A stretch of 64,000 nt of DNA from positions 310,001 to 374,000 of the forward strand of contig WHVA01000029.1 of NCBI GenBank assembly GCA_015179125.1. Reading direction: 5' to 3'. This DNA is from Gautieria morchelliformis. Taxonomy: Eukaryota > Basidiomycota > Agaricomycetes > Gomphales > Gomphaceae. Each line of letters opens with the position of its first letter. Positions within the stretch are counted from its first letter, which is position 1. A model generated the notes under the pieces. That model saw nothing but the letters and a program-made list of their open reading frames with translations. It was not told the origin of the DNA and made no database searches. Position numbers and translations under genes: made by a program. Positions 1-11,447 of this stretch are shown piece by piece.

Positions 1-2089
1 CATATTAGTTTTTCATGAGTTCATCTATGTGGTTCGGAAGTGGCACCCGGAGGTTTTGATATGGACGTCGTGTGGAAGAGGCGTGGGTTGAAAAAAAAAC
101 TGAGTGTTTGACGTACGCTACCACGACGGAAAACAGTAAGCGAATTGATCGGAAACTACGACTACAGTGTAGCGGTGTGATCCTGCAACCCTCATTTAGA
201 GTAGACGGCTATTGTCAGGCTACCTCTTAGGAATACAATCTGGGGACATGCGAAAGCGGCAAAGGACAAAAGAATGAAAATAACACTCATGCCGACGGCA
301 AAACGTGGCCTCCGGCTGAGCTCGGAGTTCCGAACCCCGCACGACTCCGCACAAACCTAATCTCCGCATCAGATTCAGTTCGAGACCTACATTTAGTTGG
401 AGCTCCTGAATCTCTGTGTCGTTTAGTCTCCCAGTAGGCCATTATTCTGGCCCTTTCTTTTCGAGAGCCCGGTTTTCAATGTCTGGCAAGGTTATGTAAG
501 CATGCTGACACACGTCATGAAAAAGGGTTGCTCCGCCTTGGACCTGCATCTCAGGGAACTTATACAGGTACTTAATCGGTGCCGAATAGTGGTTCAGCCT
601 TGTTTGGTCGTACTGTACTCATGGCCTATGTTCAAACAGTAGAGAACCGCATGCGGGTAATCTGTCCGGTTTCATCTATCACCACCACTTCTTGCATACT
701 TCCAGCATTTTTTAGTCCCATATTATTGGTGGCGCCGGGAAACGTGTACTTAATAAAGAGGTATCTTTTCATATCCACGAGCCTGTTCTTTTCCGCGGTC
801 CTCGGCTTAATTTGGGTATAGTGGAAAGGAACTTACCATCTCAGTATTGAGTACTTCATCTCGTGTTCCGGGAACATGTCTTGAAATCAAGGAGGCACGG
901 GAGATATTATCTTATGGCCCTATGACGGAACAACTGGTACTTATATAATTAAATAGCGAGTCAGCTATAATACCCAGGATATCTTCGCGATATGACACCA
1001 CGTGCGAATATTGTATTTACTATTCAGAACCATCCGCTTCCAAAATTTATTGGCCGCAATTCCACCGGCAACCAACCACAATGTCTCGATAGCATTGCTC
1101 TAATTATATCTTCGGCTTTCCGATCAGCGATCGGACCACCATAATGGCTTGCCTGGGGTATCTTTCGCTTCTTGGTTAGATATAGACCTGGGTATGATCC
1201 TCAACACTGACGTCATTTTATGAGTTTATTCGTCTGCCGTGTGATGAAATAAAGCAGAAGTGTGAAACTCAATGGAATTGTTCCTGTGACAGTGGGAAAC
1301 TGGCTTGCAGGCGATGTCCGAGTCAAGATAGCCACGGTGCGAACGACCTTCAACTACTGGAGCACTCGAGTATCGCCAGCATAATATATATGGCAGCGGC
1401 GACCCAGTAGGTCATAAAGCATAGCTGATCTTAGGTTCGGGTAGCTCACTACACTAAATGCATGTCGCATGCATTTGTCGAGGCTAAGCCCCGGGTCAGC
1501 TCGGCTTTCGCGAGCTCGGCGCGGCTCAGCCTGAGCCTGGAAGATACTACAAATGATAAACTAATTTCATTTCGTACTAGTTTTGGTTGGCTTTCTATGA
1601 GTTTACAAGTATTGGACCAAAGAGGTATATGTTTCAAATGTGTGATGCTGTTTGTCAACTGAACAAATAGTGAGAGTGCAATGTCACAACCCTTGGGCAG
1701 GTTATATACCCTTTGCTGGCCCTCTGGACTTGAGCTAGCCTATGCTCAAGCCCAATATTGAGCATATGGTCATTTCCCCTTATCTGTATTGTTCTCATGA
1801 TACCTCGCATGCTTTAGTTAGTCATGTCCTGCCCCTCCCTTATATGTCCACCCCTGCTCCATAACCTCATACTATATATAATTCCACCTATAGGCTTCCC
1901 TATTCCTCAGTTGGAAAGGCAAATGTGCCCCTTTAGAGGCCTTTACGAACAGCATGATGAAATCCCAAAGGGCGAAGTGGTGAAGACAAGAGGTAAAGAC
2001 TCAGGAGTGAAGTCCCAGTCCTTTCTAAGAGGTCGCAGTCTAGAAGGGGAGGTTCAGGACAATGATCAGGACAAGGCAAGGTAGTGCAC
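1..2089. other. No recognisable gene
   Basis: Reading both strands I find only short open frames (the longest about 86 codons) with no family resemblance. Positions 1460-1550 hold a GC-rich stretch with repeated GCTCGGC-like words, reminiscent of transposon ends, but I cannot pair it with a second end. I see no repeat shared with the rest of the window in 1-1440. Confidence 0.4.
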
Positions 2090-4070
2090 AAGGTAGATCT
2101 ATTATGTCCCTGATCATAATGATGTTTGCCTGGACATCCTTCACCCCTGCAAGATCATCAGTTAGCAGGACACCCAGGAATCAGCAAAATGATGAAAAAT
2201 GTTTGAAGATAGTATCACTGGCCTAACATGTCCCACTTTGTCACCAACCATATTGGCTCCTGTTCCAAATGTCACCATGCCAAATTGATCCACCACAAAC
2301 CCTTCAGCCCTCTTCGCTTCCTACCTATAGGTGAATGACCCTTGGACTTGATTTCCATGGACTTTGTTCAAGGACTCCTCCTATCCGATGGCCACAACAT
2401 GATTCTCATCTTTGTTGACTGGCTCACAAAGATGGCTCTGTTCATTCCCACATTCTCAGACATTGATTTGGGAGAAGTTGCCATGCTCTTCCTTTGTTAT
2501 ATATTCTCTAAACATGTACCCTCAGCAACATCATTTCAGACCAAGGAAAACACTTCACATCCTGATTCCGGATGTTGCTCTGCAAGATCCTCAGGTTCAA
2601 AGGGAACCTGTCAACAGTATACCACCCCCAAACTGATGGTCAAACAGAATGAGTCAACCAGATCCTCAAATAATAACTTCAGGTGTATATCAACTACCAG
2701 GAGGATGACTGGGTGAACCTCCTCCCTCTTCCTGAATTTACGTACAGCAACACTGCCCATTTGGTGACGCAGGTTACTCCCTTCTTCACAAACAAGGGAT
2801 TCCACCTGAAACTTGAAGTTGTTGTGACAGGCGCAACTATACTATTTAAATCACTCTTCTATATAGAAACTAACAAAAAGAACAAAAAGAAGAATTTATT
2901 AAAGAAATGGAAACTACACTCATGACATCATAGATATCGACGTGCGCAAGCGCCAGATAATATCACGATCGACAGCTATCTTATCTATCGATTAGATAAG
3001 ATACAGGAACATAGAATACCGGCATCGGCCGATCAGAGACAGCGCGCCTGTTGGCAGATGGCATCAGCCATGACGTTGACAGGCACCAAGTGGGTGCGGG
3101 CACCAAATGCCGCAGAGGCATACAGACTGCGCAGGAGTATCGGATGTTACAGAATGATGACAGAACGTCACTCCAAGGACATAAACTCGATTAGCTGCCC
3201 CACAGAAGAGGCACAGAGGTGGTGGCCCCATCACCAAGAGCAGCATTTATGTTGCACAAGAGTAACTCAGTTTTCATTTCCTATTGTACTCCATGACATG
3301 TCCAGCTGATTATTATCCTAACATCATGTAGACAGGAGCTTTGTATAGTAGATACAACACTCTATTCCAAAGTCTATCACCCCTGTTATTATCCCCATCT
3401 TTTTCATGGCTTTATGACTACAAATAGTTACCCCTTTATTTACACACAGTTTTTCGACCCACCCACTCATTATCCTGCACACTGGTAGTCATCACTATTA
3501 TAGTATAAATAGCTACCACAAATGTACGAACCGACCATCCAGAAATTACTGTAGACTTGTTTGATAGCTACAGAACACAATCCTTGATAGTTTTCTCTAA
3601 ATCTTCGTTGAGAGTCTATTATCATTGCCTACTCTAAACTCAAAAGTGAAGCCTTTTGACATAACCATTCTCTAGATCGAACCTACCCTTCCATCGACAT
3701 GGTCACGTGACCAGCATCCATCAGTGACGGACGCGCCTCAGTGAGCTTAGTCAGCACACAGCGACGGGACAAACATAGCAGTCCCAGCCGCTAAGCAACA
3801 GAGATCATTTATCAAAATCATTTTAATCTGATATATATTATAAAAGAAGTATCCCCCACTTCGGTTGCTTCTGAAGATGCTTACCATCAGCACCTTCAGG
3901 AAATAAAGAAATGAATTACCCAGCACACCACAGCCACTAATGTTGAGCTAAGCTGTGTAAAGTCAGTGTGCGCGGAGCATGCGAGCGGCGATAAAGTACC
4001 TGTGCGAAGGTAAGCACATGGATCTGAAGGCATTTGATGGCTCATGAGCTTGGGGAGAGCATATGCTGGT
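2090..4070 (+). mobile_element. Old Ty3/gypsy remnant (integrase part), interrupted by repeat A
   Basis: Between about 2120 and 2820 the conceptual translation shows a retroviral-type integrase: an HPGISK zinc-binding segment, the core start SMDFVQGL, and WLTKMALFIPT, which are typical of Ty3/gypsy integrases. Related sequence resumes after the family A repeat at 3846 and fades by about 4070. Gag, protease, reverse transcriptase and LTRs are not seen. The element is a fossil, truncated at both ends and broken many times, so it is probably old. The insertion of repeat A (2820-3845) with a 5-bp target duplication shows that the gypsy was there first. Confidence 0.7.
2820..3845 (+). repeat. Dispersed repeat family A, copy 1 (LTR-like)
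   Basis: One of three long copies (also 9001-10066 and 11448-12506), all in the same orientation and about 1.03-1.07 kb long. It starts TGTTGTGA and ends TATAAAA, and is flanked by the 5-bp direct repeat GAAGT (2815-2819 and 3846-3850). It contains a TATAAA box near 3505 and the palindrome TCACGTGA at 3703-3710. Length, TG start, TATA box and 5-bp duplication suggest a solo LTR, but the 3' end is not the usual CA, so the class is not settled. Confidence 0.75.
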
Positions 4071-4109
4071 GGTAGGGTTGAGGGCAAGTACATGCTTGTA
4101 TGCTGTACA

Positions 4110-4580
4110 AAGGTTGTATTTCTCTATTGCTCCACAGACATGTCTTGCTGTTTACTATCCCCCCATTTTATTGACAGGGGCTTTGTATGGTTTGTTATGA
4201 CTTTAGCTTGGATACTTGTTACTGAAATTAGTATTTACATCATTAATGCTCCACAAGAGCTGTATGTAACCTCCCCCTTGTCTACATACAATGTTTTGGC
4301 CCATTTCTCTATTATCTCTAATCCCACTTACTGAAATCATAGTATAAGGAGTCAGTACAAAACATATGATATGGTAGCCAGAAAACATCTGTCTTCACTC
4401 GAATATCCCTATATGTGTGTCTGATCGCTAGGTTCATTTTCCATTGATCTACTTCAATTCTTGGATGAGACTACACTATAACGACTTACTCTCTACCATT
4501 CCAAGAACGAAAGCTTTGAAGTTCTCACTGTCTTGCTTGATGACCATTTCTCATCTGCCATGTTGTGACTGATTCGGATT
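4110..4580 (+). repeat. Diverged relative of repeat family A
   Basis: Order of short shared blocks (ACAGGGGCTTTGTATGG, a run resembling CATTTCTCTATTATC, then TCATAGTATAAGGAG and a CGAAAGCTTTGAAGTTCTC block) follows the 3' two thirds of the family A copies. Divergence is much higher than among copies 1-3 and I cannot define ends or a target duplication. Confidence 0.45.
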
Positions 4581-4659
4581 GTCATCAGGGTCTTTGCCTT
4601 GAGCTTAGGAGGTTAATAAAAAAGGTGATGTGATACAGCACTTCTATTAAGCAAACGGT

Positions 4660-5420
4660 GTGGATTTGTTTGCACCTCTTTGGCACCTCTTGGCACCCAT
4701 CCTTCTCTGGTGTCCATGTCTTCCCCTCCCTCCACATATCCTTTCCCCTGTCTGTACTCCTTTCCCTCTGCGGTTTCGTTATCCCTGCTTCTTTCTCTCC
4801 TCCGCTTGGCCGTCCTCGACCGCTCATGGCTTTTGCATGTCTCTGCATGTCTCCTACAGTGAGCTGTTTTTCACCATTGTCTCCTTTGCTTACAGCCCTT
4901 TCACCATCATCCCCCATCCTTTCACCTCCACTTTTCACCCTCGTCCCGTGTCCTTTCACCTCGGTGGGCTCTGACGACAGTTCTTCCCACCAGACTTCAC
5001 TGCGTGGGGAACAGGGACTGTTTCTCCCCTGTCTCACACCCCCTTTCCCTCCTGTGCCTCTTTGGCACCTCCGTCCTTCTGTGGCATCTGTGTCTTCCCC
5101 ACCCTCCCCCACTATCCTTTTCCCTGTCCGTACTCCTTTCCCTCCACATTTTCGTTCTCCCTGCTTCTTTCTCTCCTGCTCTTTGCCATCGTTGACCGCT
5201 CATGGCTTTCGCATGAGTCTTACAGTGAGCTCTTTTTCACTGTTGTCTCCTTTGCTTACAGCCCTTTCACTGTTGTCCTGTGTCATTTCACCTCCACCTC
5301 TCATCCCACGTCCTTTTGCCTCTGCAGGCTCTGATGACTTTCACCCCTGTCTCACATCCCCTCACCCTCCTTCACACTGTCTCATGCCTGTTCCCACCAC
5401 TGTATCTTCTTCCTCTCCTG
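4660..5420. repeat. C/T-rich tandem duplication, period about 380 bp
   Basis: Two imperfect direct copies lie side by side, roughly 4660-5030 and 5040-5420. Landmarks repeat in order: TCTTTGGCACCTC, CTCATGGCTTT, TTACAGCCCTTTCAC and GGCTCTGATGAC-like words, spaced about 375-385 bp. The strand is strongly pyrimidine-rich. An open frame of 279 codons crosses the whole block, but overlapping open frames exist in other phases and on the other strand, as expected when low-complexity sequence lacks stops. I do not read it as a gene. Confidence 0.6.
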
Positions 5421-5429
5421 TGCAGACTA

Positions 5430-6447
5430 AGATAGAGGGCACTCTAATAGGGCACCCTTATATAATCTACTTTAGCCCAATATTTTGGGCTCAATAGACA
5501 TTCACATGGTCACCTTTTCACCACTTTGCCTCCTACAATCCATGCAAATAACCTCTAGAAATGAGTCCCAGGAACCAGAGTATTATTTAAATAAAAATTG
5601 AGCTGTATATAAAAAACTTGAATTTTACAAAAGTGCAGGAAATCACTTGTATGATGCAAGGACATGCTCAGAAAATTTTTGGGCAAGGACGATGAAGGAC
5701 ATTTGGCCGCTTATGTAATCAATCACGTGACCTCAGCGGAGCATGAAAATTGAAGAAAAGCCGGCCAAACCAACCACATCTATATATGAGCATCCAGCAT
5801 GGGCTGGAAGTCTAAAGTGTGATTAGCACACCTTGAAAACCTGAGCAAAGGTGCCCTGGATCACTTTTATCCAAAATTTCATTGTGAGCTCGACTTTATT
5901 GAGCAATACTGGGGTGCAGTCAAGTTCTGATACAGGTCAAGTGCACAAATGACAGATATGGATGCCATGGAGCACAATGTGATTGCTTGCCTTGACAATA
6001 TCCCATTAATCCAAATTCAGTGGTCAGTGGTTTCTAAGTCTATCATCTGAATATGAATTACTCATTGTTTTTTTATTTTTTTTTATTTTTTTTTTTTTTG
6101 TTTTGGAGTAGCTATGCAAATCAATCTGCAAGATTCATATAGGCATACTTGCAATGCCTTTCTGGCTCAATGGCTGCCTGGGAAAACCGAAACCAAAGGT
6201 ACCATGGACACCAAACTTTATCCCATTGGATGGCTGAGAAAGCAAGGGCTGCCTATGCATAGCACTTCATTATTGATCTGGAGGTACTTAATACATTACA
6301 ATATATAGACTATGAGTGGGGAGGCATCCTTGATATGAAATCTGATGAGTCATTTTTTTTTTCAAACTCGACTTCAGGATTTTGGCCACTTTTTAGGGTT
6401 AAGGTTAGAGATTACATAGGGGTGCCCTATTAGAGTGTCCTCTATCT
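5430..6447. mobile_element. TIR DNA transposon, deleted copy, TA target duplication
   Basis: The ends are inverted repeats: AGATAGAGGGCACTCTAATA on the left and, on the reverse strand of the right end, the same word with one mismatch. Similarity continues to about 38 bp with four or so mismatches. TA dinucleotides flank both ends (5428-5429, 6448-6449), as in Tc1/mariner-like elements. The interior keeps only the last part of a DDE transposase (see 5845-6310), so this is a deletion derivative. A TCACGTGA palindrome lies at 5723-5730. Superfamily assignment rests on the TA duplication and on the transposase motif. Confidence 0.75.
5845..6310 (+). pseudogene. DDE-superfamily transposase fragment
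   Basis: The frame at 5857-5931 reads a histidine-cysteine motif FHCELDFIEQYWG, the conserved block around the third acidic residue of a DDE transposase common in mushroom genomes. After a gap with a T-rich stretch that ends in a plausible acceptor (TTGGAGTAG near 6110), a second block reads YANQSARFI followed by an in-frame TAG and AYLQC, the usual downstream RF..RF..AY region. The first two catalytic acids and the DNA-binding domain are absent. The open frame is interrupted by several stops. It lies inside the TIR element at 5430-6447 and cannot make an active enzyme. Confidence 0.7.
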
Positions 6448-7199
6448 TATCCCTCACCCTATATTTGTCTCTTTGTGGGTTTTCTCCCTTGCGTATGTCT
6501 ACCGTTAATTTGTCCACTAACGTCTATCTTCGAGGAGGTCGCTGACAGACTACCTCTCCTACCTATTACTGTTCCTATGAAACTGTCGTTCAGGCCTTGA
6601 ACGGCTTGACAGTACCTATGGAGCTTCGTCTTTACAGTCCCCCTGGCGAGTGCGTCCTTCCCGACAACACCGACACTTGCGTCGTCTGCCGCATTTTCGC
6701 CCCTCCATCATCCCCCGTTTTGATGGATGTTATGTCTCTAATGGCTTATCCTGGAGATCTGGCATCTGATGACTATGAAAAAGGTATCCTGGATGATACC
6801 TCGGTAGCTATTTGGATGATTGGTGCTGTTCTAAAGTTGACATGGATTCCCAGACGAGAGCATTCAATCTTGCCGTTTCCGACTATGTCTGAGATGGCAC
6901 CAAAGCCTTTGTTTTGGAGTTTGTATCTTTCCTGTACTCTTGTTTTTTTTTTTTTTTTTTTTTTTTTTCATTTGTGTCACTCAACGTGTCTTCCTCAGGT
7001 GTGTTTATGACGGTAATTCGGTTTGCTGGAGTTGGGCTCCTGCTGCCAATGTTAACACAGCCATCTATGCATACAGCACATTCAGGAAAGTGAATGAACA
7101 TGGCAATTTGAGCATAGTTGTTGATAACGTTGCGCTGAATGTTGGTGTAGCCACCCTGGCCCCTTGCTCCCCTGCTTGCGTCAAACTTGCTCCTTGGCG
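6448..7199. other. Unrecognised sequence, gene-like patches
   Basis: A 137-codon plus-strand frame at 6597-7010 and a minus-strand frame at 6883-7278 overlap. Neither resembles a family I know. A T-run of about 26 bases at 6943-6968 separates the two halves. The right half is continuous with repeat C, so part of this stretch may belong to that element. Confidence 0.3.
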
Positions 7200-7610
7200 G
7201 ATGCTCACAACTTTTTATTACCTGTAGCTTCACCCATTTTATTCTCAGATTATAGAAAAGAAGAGGATGAAAGTACATGCCAATCTTATTGTTGGGATAT
7301 AAATAAATTTATGTTTGTCCCTCCCCGAGCGGCGGCTCCGCCGATGAGAATGCCTCTTCTTATTTTTACGCCTCTTCTTATTTTTTTCCACCCACTTTTA
7401 AGATACACTATATCATTATAACTATTCATAATAATACTCCTACTCATATCTATTATTAAGTATCTATCCAACTATCTGTTATTCTATCTTGTAGTCAGAT
7501 ACTCTCTCATATGTATATATATCTCCGAGATGTTTAAACATATACAGAATATTCTAATAACATCTATTATTCTCCTTATAAATACTACTATATATTCCTG
7601 TATGTTGTTA
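7200..7610 (-). repeat. Dispersed repeat C, copy 1 (reverse orientation)
   Basis: The reverse complement of this AT-rich stretch matches 46940-47345 across about 410 bp with small gaps. Shared blocks include GGAATATATAGTAGTATTTA, TTCTATAATCT and ATAAAATGGGTGAAGCTACA. I see no TIRs, target duplication or coding capacity, and I do not know the family. Confidence 0.65.
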
Positions 7611-7790
7611 TTAATACTCTTATAATATATATTATATACTCATATATGCTGTATCACATGACCATTTCGATTATCCTCCTTTCGGGAAAGGATGGTAGCC
7701 CACGTCATCATGCAAGGAAGTTCGCAACAGCTGTCCCTAAAGACGATTGTGATGACACTCTCTCCCACAAGCTTTGTGAAGATGGCCATC
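7611..7790. other. AT-rich spacer
   Basis: The first part is AT-rich and may continue repeat C. The rest (7660-7790) is unique in the window and is the left flank of the solo LTR that follows. No gene recognised. Confidence 0.3.
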
Positions 7791-8820
7791 TGTCAAGATT
7801 GGTTTTTAGGCGTTAATATCGTGTATTGGTGAACACAGCGAATGCCCAAATAACTTGTGCGAATAAGTGTGCCGTTCGGAAAATAAGGTGAACCAATAAG
7901 TGTTCAGAAGATAAGAGGGCTGCCCCATCGGGGCTTGCCCTATCTACAGTCGTAGTGAAATAGCCCATGGCACTTGATGATGTAACATGCAATGTGTCAC
8001 GGAAAGGTTGTTTAAATAGCAACAATCCTTTCGCCGGCGAAGGCGCTCCTTCGGAGCCCTTCACTGACAGCACAGGTAATAGTTCGAAGGCTAAGGTAAC
8101 GAAGGTGAAGTATGAAAACTCACCAGTGATGCTTAAGTCTTCCCCTGGTTGAAGATAGAAATCTACAGGAGAGGGCTCAAGACGATGGTCACAGCGAGGT
8201 CAAGTTTTGCACAAGATGGATGTATGATAATTGAACTGCAGAATATACATGTGAATGTAGACTACTTATATCTAATGCTCATATGATGCTAGTGAATAGG
8301 AAAGAGGTCGTCTGGAGTCAGGGTTGGATAGGGGTGTGCAGTCATGATACAAATAGATGAAACACAGATACAATAGAATGAAAGAGGAGTGCGAAGATGA
8401 AATGGCAGGGAGGAAAGGGGATGAAGGTATTCATGTATGAAAACATGCCTTGGGACCTGCATATACGCCACCCTGCATGGACTCTTCGTCTGCTGGGTTG
8501 ATCCCACACGACCTACAGGTAGGATGTCCCGTGAATGCATTCCAGCCATACGAACACCTAAAGGGGTCGGATTGGGAAGATGATGGGGTCAGTGATGAAC
8601 CATAAGGCCGGGTAAAGGGTGTCGATCGTGTTTGATGGCGTGCCTGCTGGCGAATGATGCGAGCAGCGAATGGCCATTCGGCGAATGGGGCGAAGGGCAA
8701 ATGGAGCGAACATAGAGGAGGAGTGGTCGAAGGGTAGGGAGAACTCAGGCAACGATGCAGGAGGAGTGATGAGGGGGAACGTAGAGACAGCGAGGTAAGG
8801 GAAATAGATGGGTCATGACA
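7791..8820 (+). mobile_element. Solo LTR, family B, copy 1
   Basis: Starts TGTCAAGATTGG and ends GGTCATGACA, so the tips form the usual TGTCA/TGACA inverted pair. Flanks are CCATC and CCACC, an imperfect 5-bp target duplication that suggests an older insertion. It aligns along most of its length with the copy at 44595-45846, and its middle with 15661-15890. No internal retrotransposon genes adjoin it. Confidence 0.8.
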
Positions 8821-9000
8821 CCACCGTTTGTCCTCTCCACTTTCACCCACTTGTTTGGACGTTAGCTTTTCGGGTGACAGCCTCTCGCAGATGGATCTGG
8901 GCAATCTTATCACAAGGAGTGGTAAAGGGTGTGCTGTTCTTACACCTTAACTGCCCTCCCTACCCTTTATCTTTCTTCATTTGTATTTGTATCTGGTCTT

Positions 9001-10066
9001 TGTTGTGATATACGCAATTATATTATTTAAGTCATTCACATATACAAGAAACTAATAAAAGAAACAAGAAAAAGAAGAAGAATCTACCAAGGAATGGGAA
9101 CGACTCTCACGACAGATATCAACATGCGCAGACGACACATGACACTCATGATCAAGTAGCTATCTTACCTGTAGATCAGATAAGATACAGGGATGAAGGC
9201 ATCGGCCACGTGTGGCCGATCAGAGACAGCGCGCCTATTGACAGATGGCATTGGCCATGACATCGACAGGCACCAGGCCACAGGCACCGAGGAGGTGCGG
9301 GCACCAAACGCCGCAGAGGAGTATAGACTGCGCAGGAGCATCGGACGTCATGGAATGACGACAGAATGTCGTTCCAATCACGTATGCTCGAGCAGCTGCC
9401 CCATAGAAGAGGCACAGAGACAGCGGCCCCATCACCAAGAGTAGCATTTATGCTACACAAGAGCAACTTAATTTCTACTTTTCTATTGAGCTCCATGACA
9501 CAACCAGCTGATTACTATCTTGATATCATATAGACAGGGGCTTTGTATAGTAGGTACAAGACTCTATTCCAAAGCCTAACACCCCTGCCATTATCCCCAT
9601 CTTTTTCATGGCTTTATGACTACAAGTAGTCACCCCTTTAGTCACACATAGTTTTTCGACCCATTTACCCACTATCTTGAACACTGGTAGTTATCACTAG
9701 TATAGTATAAACAGCTACCACAAATGAACTGATCATCCAGAATCAACTGTTTCACCCCCTGAAGTTCCTGCAGTCTTGTTTGATAGCTACAGAACTTAAA
9801 TCTTGATAGTTTTCTCCAATTCTTCGTTGAGAGTCTATTCTCACTGTCTACTCCAAACTATCTCAAAAGTGAAGCCTTTTGAGACAGCTATCCTCTAGAT
9901 CGAGACCATTTCTTCGTCGACGCGGTCACGTGACCACCATCCACCAGTGCCGGACGCGCCTCAGAGAGCTTAGTCAGCACATAGCGAAAGGGCAGATATA
10001 GCGGTCCCAGCCACTAAGCAATACGAATTCTTTATCAAGGCATTAATCTGATATTTGATCATAAAA
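9001..10066 (+). repeat. Dispersed repeat family A, copy 2
   Basis: Starts TGTTGTGATA and ends GATCATAAAA. It is flanked by a perfect 5-bp direct repeat GTCTT (8996-9000 and 10067-10071), which fixes both ends. Contains a TATAAA box near 9711 and TCACGTGA at 9926-9933. Same orientation as copies 1 and 3. Confidence 0.8.
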
Positions 10067-10249
10067 GTCTTTGTATCGTCATTGTATATGTTCCCGTTTG
10101 AATGTGACTCCCTTTGAATGTGACTCCGTAACCTTTCGAGCCTTCCTCTGTCTTGAACAGACCCTGTTTCAAATCCGTGTTGGTGATTATTATTTTAGTT
10201 CTTCTATTGTGTTCCATATCCGGGTGTGAGGTGAGGGAGTTAAGTTTTT

Positions 10250-11447
10250 TTTTTCTGTTGCTTTGTTCCTCCTACTACCATGGCTTCCAACACTTGCTGT
10301 ATATGTGGTATTTTGATGCCAGTGTTCCACTGGGGGGCAATGGGCAAGGTCTTTTCCATGAGTGTCATTATTGCCATCTTCCCCCTTTGACCGGTGAACA
10401 TTCTGGCTTCTGTTGTGGAGATCAAGGCAATGAGATGTGTCACATGCCGCCCCTTCCACCCTTGCCTGATGAATACGACGTCTTTCTGGATGATCCTAAC
10501 CTTTCTTCTTTGTCCCGTGTATTAAATCTCATCTATTCGTTTGCGTCTCTTGAATCCACTGCTGAATTTCCCAGCTTGCACGAATCGCCTGGCTTTTTTA
10601 CCATCCAGGGCCGTCTTTACCATTGCCTCCACCCATCACATCATGACTTGGCTTTGTGTTGGTTGTTGTATGATGGTTTCCTTGCTGGACTCGCTCCTCA
10701 TCAAAACTGGTTTAACTGCCTCCCTCAGCTATGGACAGCTGCGATGAAGGATGTGCTGCTGCACATGAATCCCTTTGTTCGTGCTATACGTCAGTTATCG
10801 ACTGTACAACATTCTCAATTTCCAGAGGCTTCCATTGTTTTGAAATATTCTTCTACCACAAATGAGGTGCTGTGTATGTTCCCTTTTTCTTTCCTGTGCT
10901 TATGTGGTTTCTTTTAGATTGCAGCCGTGATGTCCTTTTGCAATACTACATGGACCAATGTCCTTCCACGCACCCTGACCATTGCACGGGTTGGTGGGTC
11001 AAATCAATCCATTCCTGCTGTCAGTCATCTCTGGGAACCATTGGCCTATCCATTGATTTTTCCACACGGAATTTTAGGTTGGGGCTTAAATGACAGTGTC
11101 CCTGTATGTTCTTCCACAGGGGACACTGACTGTGTGTCCACACAGATGTGGTATTATCATACCAGACTTCTTCACGAAAAACACTTTTGCATCTTCGGCT
11201 GACTTTGCAATGAATATATTGTAGATATGTTCACCCGTGACCTCGAGTGTAGATTAAATTATATTCAACACAATCAGCCCAGGGAAAGCACTAATCCAAC
11301 CTCTCCTGATGTATACTTACCTGCTTCCTTCCTTGGATAGAGGAAGTGGGCCTCAGAACAGATCGTGGATGCCCTGACATTGGCTTCCACATATGGCCCA
11401 CCAACGTTCTTTATTACTATGACTTGCAAGCCACACTGGCAAGAAAT
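10250..11447 (+). pseudogene. Helitron RepHel, N-terminal remnant
   Basis: The first block (10250-10866) carries the cysteine-rich and proline-rich region seen ahead of Helitron Rep domains (FHECHYC, FCCGDQG, PPLPPLPDEY, GFFTIQGRLYH, HMNPFVRAI). A GT-AG intron at 10867-10917 joins TTNE to IAAVM in frame. The second block reads EPLAYPLIFPHG, YIVDMFTRD, VYLPASFLG and FFITMTCKPHWQEI, the Helitron_like_N domain up to the start of the Rep catalytic core. In-frame stops at 11200-11202 (TGA) and near 11338 (TAG) make it a pseudogene. The coding sequence is cut at 11447 by repeat A copy 3, before the HUH motif. Helicase is absent. Confidence 0.8.

Noticed and set aside
579-821. 80-codon frame near the window start
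   Set aside because: No similarity, no context, and a length common by chance.
4658-5497. 279-codon protein gene
   Set aside because: Low-complexity C/T-rich tandem duplication. Several overlapping frames are equally open and none has a recognisable domain.
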